A stretch of 64,000 nucleotides of DNA from Agelaius tricolor (Eukaryota; Chordata; Aves; Passeriformes; Icteridae): the NCBI GenBank assembly GCA_023055355.1, contig JALJCS010000001.1:99247381-99311380 (forward strand), given 5' to 3'. Position numbers and translations under genes: made by a program. The notes below the pieces were generated by a model. The model was not told the origin of the DNA, did no database searches, and saw nothing but the letters and a program-made list of their open reading frames with translations. Of the stretch, positions 47,100 through 60,175 are shown piece by piece. The stretch's first letter is position 1, and every line of letters begins with the position of its first letter.

Positions 47100-47804
47100 G
47101 TGGACAAACCAAAACATGTAGTGGTCATACCATGGTGGTTTAACACCAGATGGAAAATATACTCCAAAAAGGCCATTTCCTTTCTCCCACCTCTTGTGGT
47201 AGGAGAGGGACAAAGGCAGAGATTATGGGTGAAGTTAACTTACTGAAAGCAAACAGCAGTGGAATGAGATAGGCACAGTAACAACAAAAATATTATTAAC
47301 AAAAGAGAAGGTGCTTTACACACAAAAAGGTGTTCAATGCTTTGACTTAGTTCTGCATGTCCGCCAGCACAAAGACAAGGTCTTGGGGAGGGACTCCTGT
47401 GGCTAGTGTTTCCTGTCCCTAAAGCAGAGAAAAACAACACATTCCCAAAAGCAAGGTCATCTGAGACACACTGTGATGGGCTCAGTTCTGTGCTGGTGCT
47501 TCCAGCAACACTTCAGACTGCTCCAGAGTGCTGGGGGTCAGTCCTGCATGGTGCTGCCATTTTGCTACCTCTTCACTGCACTCCTTTTGGCTCAGCTGGA
47601 TTAAGGCTCCCTGCCTCAGCTCCGTTGCCTGCAGCAGCCTGCCCCACTGGCCCTGTCCTTCAGCATCAGGTTGGTATCATGTTTCACCACTTTTCTGCAG
47701 CACCATGTCCTGTAGCTGCATTTCAGAGAAACAGGAGGGGATGGAGGGTGGCAGCAGATGACAGAGTCTGCAGTGCTTCTGCCAGCAGCCTTCCTACAAC
47801 TCAT
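47100..47804 (-). mobile_element. Probable ERV-derived sequence, minus orientation
   Basis: A GC-richer 700-bp segment. Its left part (GGTGGTTTAACACCAG at about 47134, then GCAAACAGCAGTGGAATG at 47249 on and an AACAACAAAAATATTATTAACAAAA-like block) reads like minus-strand avian LTR text, where the T-rich complement would hold R/U5. The right part (about 47460-47800) is GC-rich with overlapping open frames on both strands (up to 133 codons) but no recognisable retroviral motif. It directly abuts the CR1 copy to the right. Family, ends and even a single-element origin are uncertain. Confidence 0.4.
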
Positions 47805-48445
47805 TGATTGGCACGACCAAAAGGAACCTCAGTCTGTCCTCTTGATATCCTCCCTTCAGATGCTTATAGACATTGGTGAGGCCCCCTCTCAGCAATCTCT
47901 CCTCAAGGCTGAACAGACCTTGCTCCCTTTAGTTTTTCTTTGTAACCTAGAGGCTCCAATCCCTTAATCATCTTTGTTGCCCTCCTCTCGACCTGCTCCA
48001 GGATCTCCAGATCCCTCTTGTACTGAGGAGCCCAGAACTGAACACAGCATTCCAAATGTGGCTATGCCAGGTTGAATGGCAAAATCTCCCTCACCCTGCT
48101 GACAATGCTCTTCCCAATGCACCCCAGGATACCATCAGGGACATGCCTACCTAGGATTATTTCTCCCCAGGTGCAGGACTCTGCACTTTCCTTTGTTGAG
48201 TTTCAGAGTGTTTGCCCATCTCTCCAGCCTGTACTGGTCCCTCTGAAGGGCTGCACAGCCCTCTGGAGTATCAGCCACTCCTCCCAGCTTTGTGTCATCA
48301 GCAAACCTGCTGAGGAGGCATCTGCCCCTTCATCCAAGTCACTGATGAATAACTTACACAATACTGGGCTTGATATTGAACCCTGGGGGACATCAGCAGT
48401 GATAGGCCTCTGACTAGATATGTTGCTAGGTTTCACTGCTGGCTG
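47805..48445 (-). mobile_element. CR1 LINE, minus strand, with reverse-transcriptase remnant
   Basis: Read on minus, it starts in the CR1 reverse transcriptase (about 48436-48200), with residues VPQGS near 48390 and ISDLDEG near 48345, matching the family's GVPQGS...FINDLDEG stretch. The catalytic box FADD is still present at nucleotide level (complement of 48294-48305), but a 1-nt deletion just upstream puts it out of frame. It then passes through 'AGTGCTGAGTCCTGCACCTGGGG' equivalents (about 48180), the CCCAGAACTGAACAC complement (about 48030), and 'GAGGAGAGATTGCTGAGAGGGGGCCTCACC' (about 47910-47880). It ends near 47805 without a clear tail. Inactive copy; the only minus-strand CR1 seen. Confidence 0.92.
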
Positions 48446-51400
48446 CTGATTCTATTCTTGCTGAAATCCATGACAGTCAACATCAAATTAATGGATATAA
48501 TATGTATCAAATTACATAAATTTCTTATAAAACAGAACAGTATTAGTTTTTGACATGCAGTGCTTTGGATCTATGTGACAGTCAATGACTTTCCTCAGTC
48601 AGTAGATCAGATCAACCTATGCAACATTCCTCTGGAACATAATGTTATAACTAACATTATATAAAAAAAATAAATTGCAATATATGAGTTCAATTAGAGT
48701 AACGTATAGTATGGGTTGATATTTTCAACATTTTTTTTTTATAAAACGTGTACACTTTCTTTGGTACTAGGCAGCACTACAAATTCCACAGTCGTGGGAA
48801 ACAGCACTTAATTTTTTTCCAGCTGTGCTTGTAGATTTCAACTACAGATGGAAAAAATTCAGGTAACAGAGATTTATCAAGAAATCATAAATCCTTTAAG
48901 TTAACAGGACAAAGAACAACATAAAAGTAATTTTCTACAATGTAGAGAAAAAAAAAAAAGACTATTCTTCTATAATGTCTTGGAGGGACATAAAGAGTAT
49001 TCACCATGGCAGAACCACATGAAAAATTATAACAAAAAATCAATATATTCTAAGAATTTATTCCTATTCTCAGATGTCTATTAAACAATCCACTTTAAAT
49101 ATAAAAGCAACATTACATACTTTACACAACTTTCAGTTCTACAGAAGTGTTTGCACAGGACTGCTTTTTCTACCCAGCTGGCAGCATTGTCCAGGTAGTC
49201 ATTCACAGTAATTCAGCACAGTTAGGGCCAATTATCTCACTTTCAATGTATGAGTAGCTGCTATCTGCAATCACCCTTTGCTGGCCACAAATACATTAAA
49301 ACTTTTTGTCCTATTGTAGTCTGCCTGTAAATTGACCTTTCCTGTCTATAATAAAAAAAGAACTAATCCATGTTGGAATGTGTATATTTTCTTAACAAAC
49401 TAGTTGAAAAGAATAGATCAATAGTAGCAACATTCATGCATGTATTCTCTAATCATGTCAAGCTGTTTCATAGGAGATTATATCTATTGCACCTCATTTT
49501 CCTCAGTTCTATGTATGACTCAGATGGAATTTATGGATTCATTTTTATGGGAAAACAGTATTATTTGTGTTATTATGTTTATCTACTTGGATGAGAACCT
49601 ACAAGGAAGAAAAAATAAATTATACAGGGCTTCAGATAAACCACACTCAGAAAATATATTATGTATATCAAAAACCAAACAAAACCCCCAATCTGCTGCC
49701 TTTAAAGATTTCAATTTTTTCTTCAGTCAAACAAATAAAAAATTTGTGTTAGTTTTGTCATGAACTTTAAAGCCTTGAATGTTACAAAAACAAGGATTTT
49801 CTAGCAGGAAAAACATTTTTTTCCACAAAGAGAGATTCATTATGTTTTCTTTCGTAGCTTTATCTGGGATGAAAAAAACTTATGTTTTCCTGTGTGAGAC
49901 TACACTTCAAATAAAATAAATGTGCATATGGATGGTAATATTTGAGCATTGAAAACATGGTACAGTAGGAAAGTTCAATAGAAAATTATTGGGTAGAAAT
50001 TTGAAAGCACAGTTGAGAGCAGAAGGAAGTATAACAAATGGCCTTTCAAACAGACTTTCTAATGCAATAGAAATATATTTCTATGTAAGAGTAATAAATT
50101 ATATTAAGAGTTATATATTGACACAGTTGGGTTTCATAGAAACCTTGCTTCAAACACAGCATGCTTTGTCAAAAAAATAGCATCAAAATATCCACATTGA
50201 GAAAAAGTATCAAAGTGAATGATCTGATGGATAAAAAGAAGTGGGGAAAAAAAAAAAAGAAAGAGGACCAGACCCTCCTATATTTTCAACAGCTGTATAT
50301 TGAAAAGAAAGAGATCTCATGATCAGAAGATCAGGACCAAAATTTGAGTCAAGTAAAGAAACCTAGAATTAAATATCAAGATCTTGCAGATGGATGGTAT
50401 TTTAAATCTACCTACATTTAATTCCACTGTATTTTATTTGGTTGCCAAAGACAGTTCTTCAATGTGGTGGCTCTGAATTTGCTATTATAGGGTTATTTCG
50501 TCAAGAACTTTGTGGTGAACATACCCACATACCAATGGGTTTTTTTCCCCTATTTAGATGAAAGATCTAAATGCATATCTTGATATTGTAAATTTTGAGT
50601 TGTCAGTAGAATTCCATCCATAGAGGTGAAATGAAATAATTGCTTAACTTTCTTCAACATTGCATTGAATCAAAACAAGTTGCATGCATATTGCCAAGCA
50701 GAGTAGTGCCTTGTTCCAAAAAGTCTTTCTTAGGTGTGACAGCATATCTTTCCATAATTAATAAGCAGCCTGAACTCAGACCGCTTTCTAAAATACTTGA
50801 TGAAAAATATGATGCAGTAGGATGGACACAGGGAGAAGGTCAAGGAAAGTAGATAGCTTTGACTTCCTCCTTGCATAGATGCACAGTGTATGTCTGTGCT
50901 GCTTAATCAAATGCGCTCAATCATGTCTTTACACTGAAGCCAACTAACACTGCAGAAAACCAGCACAGCAGAAATCATGCTAATAAATTCTGTTCTCATT
51001 TAAAGTGGAGAAGATGCATCAAAACCACTTCTTCAAAATAGAACCATACTAGCATCCAAGCAAAAGTCACAAATGGGTGGATTAGTGACCAGCAGTGGAC
51101 AAAAGCATTCCAAACACACTAATTTATCCAAAAACCTGGCACAGCTTATCTTCCCAGGATCATTTCCTGGACGACTTCACTTTTCTATGCTAAGACTACA
51201 CTGCATTGAGAAATTCAGTAACAAACCCTATTACTGTGAACAAATCCTTCATTTCTAGTAGGAACTCATCTAAGGATAATGCTCATCAAAACTAGCAAAA
51301 CCCCTATACAGATAAGGGGTTTTACTCTTCAATTGGCATGAAGCTTTAATGCATTGTTAGAACAAGAAAACACTTAGAAGAGACTAGTAAGATGCTGAAA

Positions 51401-53951
51401 GCTCTAAGCAAGGCATTTAAGACATCGCATATGTATTTTCCTGAGGTTGCTAAAAAATTTATTCTTATACAATAAAACAAAACTCAACAGCATTACACAT
51501 TAACAGATAATACATTAACACAAATATATTTACACTTTACCTCTCCCTAGTTAATTCCTATTCAATGGCAATGCAATGAATCATTAAGAGTCCATGTACA
51601 TAACATGCAAAGAAATTGGGGAATCAGCATTGAAATTGCTCCAACATAAAGACTTGGAAGATATTAGAAAAATAAAGTGAATAACCTCTCCTTCTCTGAG
51701 CAATGGTTTGTATTATATAAAAGATGTCATTTCCATATAAGTTTTGTGTGCTGACTTGATATTTAATAATATATAGCTTTAATCAAAGGGTAAAAATACA
51801 GAAATTTTTGAACCTTGCAAAGTAATTCCTATATATTTAAAGAATATATGTAAAATATGTTGTCAGAATATCACAAAATTGTAAAATAATATTTACAGAG
51901 AAGGTTTTTTTTTGTTTAATCCTGATTATTGAGCAGATGAAACTGCTGTCCTCTTTGCAGCATCTCTGTGTTTCTATATCCCTTTTTATGGCAGGGCCAT
52001 ATAATTGTAGAACATCTTGTCCCCATTTCAATCAAAATTGATAGTTAAAGTGATGACCAAAAAATTTCTTTGAATATCTTTAAGACATCTTAATATTGAA
52101 TTACGAGGTGTAATTCATGTGTGTAAATGTCCTCATCTGGTGTGACAAACCTTATGAAAATCTTCAAGAACCCAGCTAGAGGAAAGACACTTTATTACTA
52201 GCAGCTTTGGGGGAATGCAATTAACAGGGTTATTATATCTCAGATTCTCTGAGTGAATTATGCTGTTTACCAGCACTGTTTCAAACACATATTAAAATAC
52301 CCTAAAATAAAATTGATGTCTGGATACGTTGCACTTCCAAACTTCTTAAATGCCAATAAAAGAATCTGGCGACAACTAAATACCTTGAAATCCATAACTG
52401 GAACAGAGGCATCTCTTCTTAGTATGTTATACAGGAACACAAGACAAGAATTCTAACTTAAAGTAAGGAAAAATAATTCTGAAAATCAGTAACAACTCTT
52501 TTGTTTTTTGCTTTTGGGAAAAATCACCCCACATCAAAGAATATAGCTTCAGCTGTGTGCCTCTTGGTGTTTTGGTATATCTCCACTGTCTATAACAAAT
52601 GGCAAGCTTGATCTCATCTGGAAGTTGTTAAATGGTGCCTGTCAGCTATTCCATAATACATGAGTGGCATATCACTCTCGATTTCCCTTGACAGCACTTA
52701 CCTTGTGCAGACAGATGAAAGGTTTGGATGCTGATAAGCTCACCTTCATCCATACTGATAATATAGAAAACTTGCATATCTGTGGACTTTTAATGTTTAA
52801 CTCTGAAACTACTGGTGTAATTAGTGAAAAACTTTGTAAGGCATTTAAAATATAATCCAATGAAATGGAAAGAAATAACACAGTGCATCTCAAAAAAAAT
52901 TGTAGTTTTTTTGAAGGTCAGCTCTCCTGGAAACAGTACCTAGTTCACGTGTCCTGGAACAATTAGCTTTCCGCAGGCAACTGCTTAACAAACCCCAAAT
53001 ACTGTTTTGTTAGAGCTTTAAGGGAAAGATAAAAACCCACAACATAACTATGGAGGCAGTAATTCCAATTATGCAAGATGATTCCTTAAAATAGGGAAAA
53101 CCTGTAAAATATTTAAAGAAGAAAATCAGTAGTGCATCAAGTCTTCCTGGGAGGTTTTGTTTTGGCTTTAATATTTTTTTGCTTTGTTTTCTTTAACATC
53201 TTCTACAGCTGAAAGAGGCATATGGAATAAATGTGAATCTGCATAAGTCTGATTATATTTGTGTGATAGGTTTTAATATTTCCATAAAAAATTGGTTTGT
53301 GCAATGGCTTTCTATTGTTCAAGTAACTAAACTTCACCTACTGCCTCAGGCCTACACTAAGGGAGTGATTCCTAAAATTATTGGAGACCACTTCTATCTT
53401 ATCTGCTTACCTAGGTCCTTCAAAATTTGAAGTCTATAGCCTGACAGTCCAACATTTCTTCTTATATGGGAAATACCTATCTCAGTCTGTTCTATATATC
53501 TAAACTGTGAATCTATAACTCAATCTTCAGTCTTTCTAAGTAAACTTAAAGCCTGTAAAACTTTGTGAATATTATCTCTGCTATGGAAGCTACTTTTCTT
53601 TCTGAACAGAAAATAATTAAAGGTATTTCAATTATTTAAAAAGTATGTTTTGTTTTCTCAAAACATTGACTAGTATAAGTTAATTCAATGTTCTGCATTC
53701 TTGGCATTGCCTTCCCATAGATCATTTCAAGCCCTGGGCCTGTGAGATTTTAAGTATGTGTCATCATGGACAAAATTTGGCTCAGGCATCAACAAGCTTG
53801 ATCCACAGGATTGGAACTCTCACTTCCTTTACTTATGCTAATCAATATGGAAGCTATAGACAAGTCTGCACCATACATACTTCTCAATTGGGTGTACAAT
53901 TTATTCTGGCAGCAATTATAAGGAAAGGAGATGATGGAGCTTTTCTCAGTT

Positions 53952-54017
53952 AAATTTGAAAAGTAACTTTCAAATTTAAAAGGTACATTTGAAAGGTAAC
54001 TTTCAACTGAATTTGAA
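53952..54017. repeat. Cluster of small hairpins made from one repeated motif
   Basis: AAATTTGAAA (53952-53961) pairs exactly with TTTCAAATTT (53968-53977) over a 6-nt loop. The core ATTTGAAARGTAACTTTCAA occurs at 53954-53973 and again at 53988-54007. A partial third copy (AATTTGAAAGGGAA) follows from 54010. Confidence 0.9.
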
Positions 54018-55935
54018 AGGGAATTCCCATCCTGGAACTGCCTGTAAAGTCACAGTGTTTAAAAATACAAGATGCTTTAAAGTACACAAAGATATATACA
54101 CCATGTGTTTATACTTGAAGTTTATAAACTAAGAGTCAGCATTAGATAATAGATGTAGAAACACCATTCCTGAAATTTTTGAAAAGGAGGGGACTGATCT
54201 CATGGTGAGGACTGTATTTATGTCCCTCAGTTTGCACATCATTTTAATTCTTGAAATGAATACATAAGTAAATTGATAAATCAAGGTTTCATTATTTTTT
54301 CTTTTAAAGATATGTGCAAATCTTATTTCTAGTATCAAATGTGAACTTTCCATCCTAAGTGTAGTTTGAAAGTTTGTTTTGTGAAGAATAATCCTTAGCA
54401 GTATATACCAGAATAGTTTTTCAGCAAGTAAGAAGACAAAAACTAGTCAGTAGGAGGTTGTCTTTAGATTTCGTAAGAGTACAGTTCACTGTACTCTATA
54501 TTGTAATAAATAAAGTTGTATGACCTTACCATAGATCTAGACTTTTGCCCTCTCAGTATTCTAAAAAGGAGATGATTAGGGTGCTTTAAGCCATTGAATT
54601 TAATAACCCATCATGAATATACCAGTGCCTCTTTCTTCAGATATGTGGTCCATAACAACATTGCTCATTGCAGGATGACACTTTTCAGATTACTTTCATG
54701 AAGAAATACTAATTTATTTCAATAGACAAAGGTGGATGACTAATTTATAAATAAAAATCTAAATATGCTTAAAACTGAGAAAAATCCAGTATGTTTGTTT
54801 TGTTACCCTGAGAAGATGAGACCATTTCAAGGACAGTCTTCCTAGGTGCAAAGCTCTTGGAAGTTGTTTAGGCAACAGTAATCATTAACAAAGTAAACTC
54901 ATTAGCTCATTATACAGTCCTGGGCTCTTCACAAGAGTGTTGTCTTTCTGCCCCACGTCTCTGTAAGTCAGTCTGATCTCTATGATAGCAATATTTCTAA
55001 CATGCCTTATTTTAACTCAAGAACTGTGGCAGTACAGTTCTTTTCAGACAGCATGTGGTCTCTAAATAAATTCTTTCTCATTTTCTTTACATTTCGAACT
55101 GCAGTTGGAACCCTCTCAAGATTCTTCAGTATTCCCCATGGTTTTGTTAGCTGGTAGAGAAACTGTATATTACTGAGGACGCCAGATTAGCAGCTCTGTC
55201 AGTTTTATTGTTACTTTAGTTAACACCATATCTTGCAGCGTATCACTTTTTCAATTTCCTTTGATTTCACATTCAAGGGTCATGGTGTTTTAGTTTTAGT
55301 AACATATAATCTTTCAGTAATAATAGTACCCAACTTTGAAGTATACTGATTTAGAAAGCATTTTTTAAATACTTTACTGTGATGACATTTTTGTAGCCAC
55401 CTGCCCAGTCTTAGTTTCAGGGCACAGTAAATTAGTAACTCACACTGACTAAGGGTGCCAATTTACACTGTTTCAGCTACTCCATAGTAATTATGATGTG
55501 CCTCTGCAAATAGGAAAAATTAGAGGTTTATTGTTTGCTTTCACTGAAAGTATATTTTTTACAATGGGTTAAAAGTATGTGTCTGTATGAGTCTTTCTAC
55601 TATATAGCAATTTGTTGGAATTTATGTTGCTTTAATGTCTAAAAAATGTACCCACAGCAATTTGCATATTTTTAGAAGGGCCAAGAGGGAGAGAATCACA
55701 GTTTTAATTTTTGTGAATTTAGTATTCACATAGGTAATTATCTATAGCAGACAGTCCAGGTCTGTGATATTAATTCAGTCAAGGTTTAATATTTCTCTTT
55801 TTTTATAAAGCAGAACACCTCTATAGGGATGCAATGATATCAAAGGTATGTTTTGTCAGAAAATTATCAGTGATCCTAACAGTCAGATTGAAGAAATATA
55901 TGCTGATCTGTGAAAGAACCATTTGCTTTTCATAG

Positions 55936-55970
55936 AAACAAAACAAAACAAAACAAAACAAAACAAAAAA
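55936..55970. repeat. AAAAC pentanucleotide microsatellite
   Basis: About six perfect units of AAAAC, then A7. Makes an apparent Lys/Asn/Thr-rich frame on plus and a Phe/Val/Leu/Cys-rich one on minus; neither is a gene. Confidence 0.95.
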
Positions 55971-58081
55971 AGATGAAAAATAGGAAAGGCAGAATATGCC
56001 CAAATGTTGAGCATCACATGCCCTGTGAAGCAAAAATAATTGCCCCATTGCTTTCTGCCTTTAAATGCAGGATGTTCTACATACAAAAGAAAGAGCAATA
56101 GGTATTTTAGGTTCCAAAATCTGTAGAAAGAAGTATAAGTCTTGACAATATTTTCATTTTTGTATGACTAGATGATGTTCAAATTAAAATCTTTTATTCT
56201 TTATAAAATGTATTTAATGAGTAATTATTTATGTATGATTGCATACAGATTTCTTTTATGTTCAGAGCCATGCAGCTTTGTTGCTGTTGATATTGTTTGT
56301 CAGCATCTGCTTTGTAATCCTGATAGACTGTGTCTTCCAATGGACTAAACCATTAAAGATATTAGTTTTATGCTATGAAAAATTAAAGTGAAGGGAATGA
56401 AAATAAAATAACAGATGCAGTAAAATAGATTTTTAAAAAATTTTTCTTTAACAATACATTTATTTTTTCTTAACTATCTGGAAAATTATTTAATAATTTA
56501 ATTAGGTATTCTGAAATTAATCTGTATGTTTGGGTGACAAACAATTACTTGTGACTCATCTATGAATTCAGTTAGTGTTATAATCTGCTCTCACTATTTT
56601 GGTTTCTTCAGATTAAGAAACAATATGAACAAAATCATTTATCTTCATTCAAACCCCACATTTAACAGTATATTCTAATAAAAATATATCATGTTATCCT
56701 AAATAAGCCATTACTTTTTTGACGGAGTCCACAGTTTTCTTACTTTTCAGCAATAAGTAGTTACCATAGCAATAATCAAGTAGCAAATAGATTCCACCTA
56801 GCTTGAATATACAAACCTATGTTAACTGATCTTCATTGATGATAAGAATTAATATACCCTAGAAGTCATCAACACAAGTTCTACTATACTGATAGAAAAA
56901 AAACCCCTTTATTCTATGTTATTTAGAACTGTATTTGTCTGTTTCAAAAAGGAAGAAAAAAAAACTGTTGGCATTCAAATTTTATCTCTGTTCCAAGAAT
57001 TATATGTAGCATCCTAAAATAAGATAACAATCATAAAGAAACTTGGATTCACCTCCCATATGAAAATCCTACTCCATAAATCTAAACACTAATTCCACTG
57101 TTGTCATGCTATTCAAACAGCAGGGAAGTATAGATAAGAGATTGAATTGGAGCTAGGTTACCAGCTTCTGCAGGAAGTCTGTTGTACTCTTAAATCCTTT
57201 CGTTATTATGTTCTGCCTTCATTGAAATGTAGACCTTGTTTGGACACAGAACCTCAAGGCAGATGACCTTTGAATTTTAGAATGTCTCAGAAAAAGAAAA
57301 GTTATGTGATTGAAGATGAAACTATTCTTGTTCAGTTAGACTTATAAGAAAAAACAAGACAAATCTAGAAAAAAACCCAAGAAAACACTTTTGTTTATCA
57401 TTTTTACAACTTATCTGCCACCTAACTTGATAATGAAAAATGAGATAGATATTATTATTTCCCTTGCCTGTGTTTGGCAAACTCGTAGCTACTTTGGACT
57501 TTTCAAGACCTTTTTAGTAGTAGGATCCCAACACTGATATGAATAGTGGTCACCAAGAGCTCTACTAGAGTATAGGAACAAAAGAAAACAAGAGTCAGAC
57601 TCTATATTTTAAGATGATACACCAGAAAAAGGCTATTATATGTATGTCACATTGTATAAAAATATTGCTGACAAGGTAGACTGGGATTACAAACAATCAA
57701 TGAAAGTCAAGGGCAGGACATTTAAAACTGAAAAAAATATATAATTTTACTTGACACATAATTGATGTAATTCCTTACCACATGATAATACTGGCATCTA
57801 GAGGAGTATTGTTACATATAGAAACTCTATACAGAAAGTAAGAAAAATAATAATTATGTAGTAGAGGATAAAATATTTTAGATTAATATAAACCCATAAG
57901 CTCTAAGATATAAATTAACCACAAGCAGACAGTAGAGAGAAATATTTTTTTCCGTTGGACAAGTCATTCCTTGTGTGTTTCAGAATTTTCTGCATCTTTC
58001 TCTGATTATTCTAGTAGGGCTGTTGGGTGAGCTGGGCAATGTGTTATGGCAATTCTGAAGCATTCTTTATCCTTGACCTTC

Positions 58082-58111
58082 AAAACCAAAACCAAAACCA
58101 AAAACTAAACC
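58082..58111. repeat. AAAACC hexanucleotide repeat
   Basis: Three to four units of CAAAAC/AAAACC, then AAAAACTAAACC. Not the vertebrate telomere repeat. Confidence 0.9.
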
Positions 58112-59174
58112 TTTGCTTTAGTTGCCCTTTTCTATGTTGTTTTTGAAATGTGAAATTAATTAAGATCTGATGTGATCTGTATGTCCAGGAAATCTCATCA
58201 AAGCAACATATTGAAAATTAATCAAAAACATGTACTCTGTAAAAGTAAAATTTCTCTCATCAAAATGTGCCTGTTCATATATAAATGTCATGAAATTGGG
58301 GAAAAAATTAGAAGGAAAAATTATAAAAATATTTTCTTTGTTAGAGAAGAATAGTAACAGGGAAGAGAGTTGAAATTCCTATATAGGACTTGGCAGCAAT
58401 AAAAAATACTCCACACTGAACGTAACTTTCTAAGTTGCTGTGATAGCTCTTGACAAATCTGTATTTTACCAACAGTTTACTGCACACAAGGATCATCAAG
58501 CATTACAGAATATATAGTTATCTCTCTGAATGTGCTCATACTGCAGCCAATGATGGTTCAAGGAGACTGAAATCCTGGGAACATATGCTTCATGTCATGC
58601 TTGGAAATATCAACCACTAGGATATCCCTTAACTATTGTTTTTTCAAGCTGCATAATCTTGTGGTTGAGGTAGCAACAAAATGCTAGTGTTTAACTTTTT
58701 AATTAGAGTATAGAGATAAATACAATCTGTTGAGCTACAAAAAAATCTGGATTTTTGCTATTAACTGAAATTACATGTTATTCTCTGTTTGGTGTCATCT
58801 ACTTAATCACAAAATAAAGAAAATGCATTCTTTAAACATGCAAAAGGAAAGCAAGAATTAACATTATCTAATCAGGAATTTTGCTACATCCTCTTCTTGT
58901 CCCTTCACTTTCTACTGTCACTATTGATGGTCTACGGAAAAAAATACATTTTGATCTCTCAGAAGCAGGGTAGCCTGCTTGCTCAAGCACTACACTTCCA
59001 CCTTTCCAGTTTGGCAACCTATCTACTGAATAAAACCCTACTTAAATTTGATGATATCTGCTCAATGCTTAGGACATGATTTACATCACAGGTGGAACAC
59101 ATCTAACAGTTTGCCTTAGTTTGCCTCTTTTGATCAGGAAATGCTCAGAGCTGAGATTTCATAAAGAGAGATTA

Positions 59175-60175
59175 TGGCTTTTTTCTTCAAGAGGAGGCCC
59201 TTTATGTTCAGGAAGGAGTTCTGCAAGGCTCCATCTTAGAACAAATTTTCTTCAATGTGTTCATAAACAATCTGGACACAGGGCTCTAAAGTATACTAAT
59301 TTTGCCAACAATACTAAATTGGGACTAGCTGTTGGCTCCCTTAAATGTGGAAAGGCCCTGCAAGAGAGACCTTGACTAATGAGAGGGCTGGAAAATCACC
59401 AACCATATGAAGTTCAGCAAGAGAAATGAATGCTGGATTCTGCACCTGGGATGGCATAACCCTGGACATATGTACAGAGAGGGGAATGAGATGCTGGAAA
59501 GGGACCTGGGGGTCCTGGTCGATGGCAGGATGAATGTGAGCCAGCAGTGCCCTGACAGCCAGGAGAGCCAACCCTGTCCTGGGGGCATCAGGCACAGCAT
59601 CACCAGCTGGGCAAGGGAGGGCATTGTCCTGCTCTGCTCTGCACTCGGGCAGCCTCACCTCGAGTGCTGGGGGCAGCTTTGGGAATCCCAATATAAGAAA
59701 GACATTAAACTATTAGAGAGCATCTGAATGAGGGCAATGAAGTTGGTGAGTGGTCTGGAGGGGAAGCTATGAGGAGCAGCTGAGGTCATTTGGCTTGTTC
59801 AGCCCACAGATTTGAGGGAAGACATAGCAGTCTACCATTTTCTCATGGTGGGAAGGGACAGACACTGACATCTGTGGCAACCAATAACAGGACCTGAGGA
59901 CAAGGCCTGAAGTTTTGTCAGGGAGGTTTGGGTTGGATTTTAGAAAAAGGTTCTTCACCCAGAGGGTGGTTGCACATCAGAACAGGCTCTTCAGGGAAGT
60001 GATTGCAGCACCAAACTGTGTTGCAGAGGTCAAGAAGCATTTGGACAATGCACTCAGGTATGTGGTGCAATTCTTAGGGTTGTCCTGGGCAGGTCCAGGA
60101 TTTGGACTTAGATGATCCTTGTGGGTCCCTTTCAACTGATGATATTCCATTTTGCTATGATTTTATCATTCCATG
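59175..60175 (+). mobile_element. CR1 LINE, plus strand, reverse-transcriptase remnant to 3' tail
   Basis: The longest continuous CR1 copy here. It begins in the reverse transcriptase: residues GVLQGSIL then FNVFINNLD (about 59215-59278), followed by a TAA stop. The catalytic box, FADD in active CR1, reads FANN at 59301-59312 (both Asp changed to Asn). Downstream blocks are 'TTCTGCACCTGGGATGGCATAACCC' (about 59438), 'GGGACCTGGGGGTCCTGGTCGATGGC' (about 59501), 'GGTTTGGGTTGGATTTTAGAAAAAGGTTCTTCACCCAGAGGGTGG' (about 59926), and 'TTGGACTTAGATGATCCTTGTGGGTCCCTTTCAACTGATGATATTCC' (about 60102). It ends in a tail ATTTTGCTATGATTTTATC at about 60150-60168. The 3' end closely matches the tail of the SINE at 17.4 kb, pointing to the CR1 subfamily that mobilises that SINE. 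Dead copy. Confidence 0.94.

Larger units (their letters stand above)
48446..59174. other. AT-rich unique sequence, nothing coding recognised
   Basis: About 10.7 kb with no gene or transposon recognised. It holds a cluster of small inverted and direct repeats (53952-54017), a pentanucleotide AAAAC microsatellite (55936-55970), a hexanucleotide AAAACC repeat (58082-58105) and A-runs near 48949-48959 and 50247-50258. Frames of up to 107 codons are AT-rich and without domains. Confidence 0.5.

Noticed and set aside
47406..47807. 133-codon plus frame as a gene
   Set aside because: Lies in probable transposon-derived GC-rich DNA, with overlapping frames on both strands and Cys/Ser/Pro/Ala-rich composition and no domain.
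58082..58111. Interstitial telomeric repeat
   Set aside because: Unit is AAAACC, not TTAGGG/CCCTAA.
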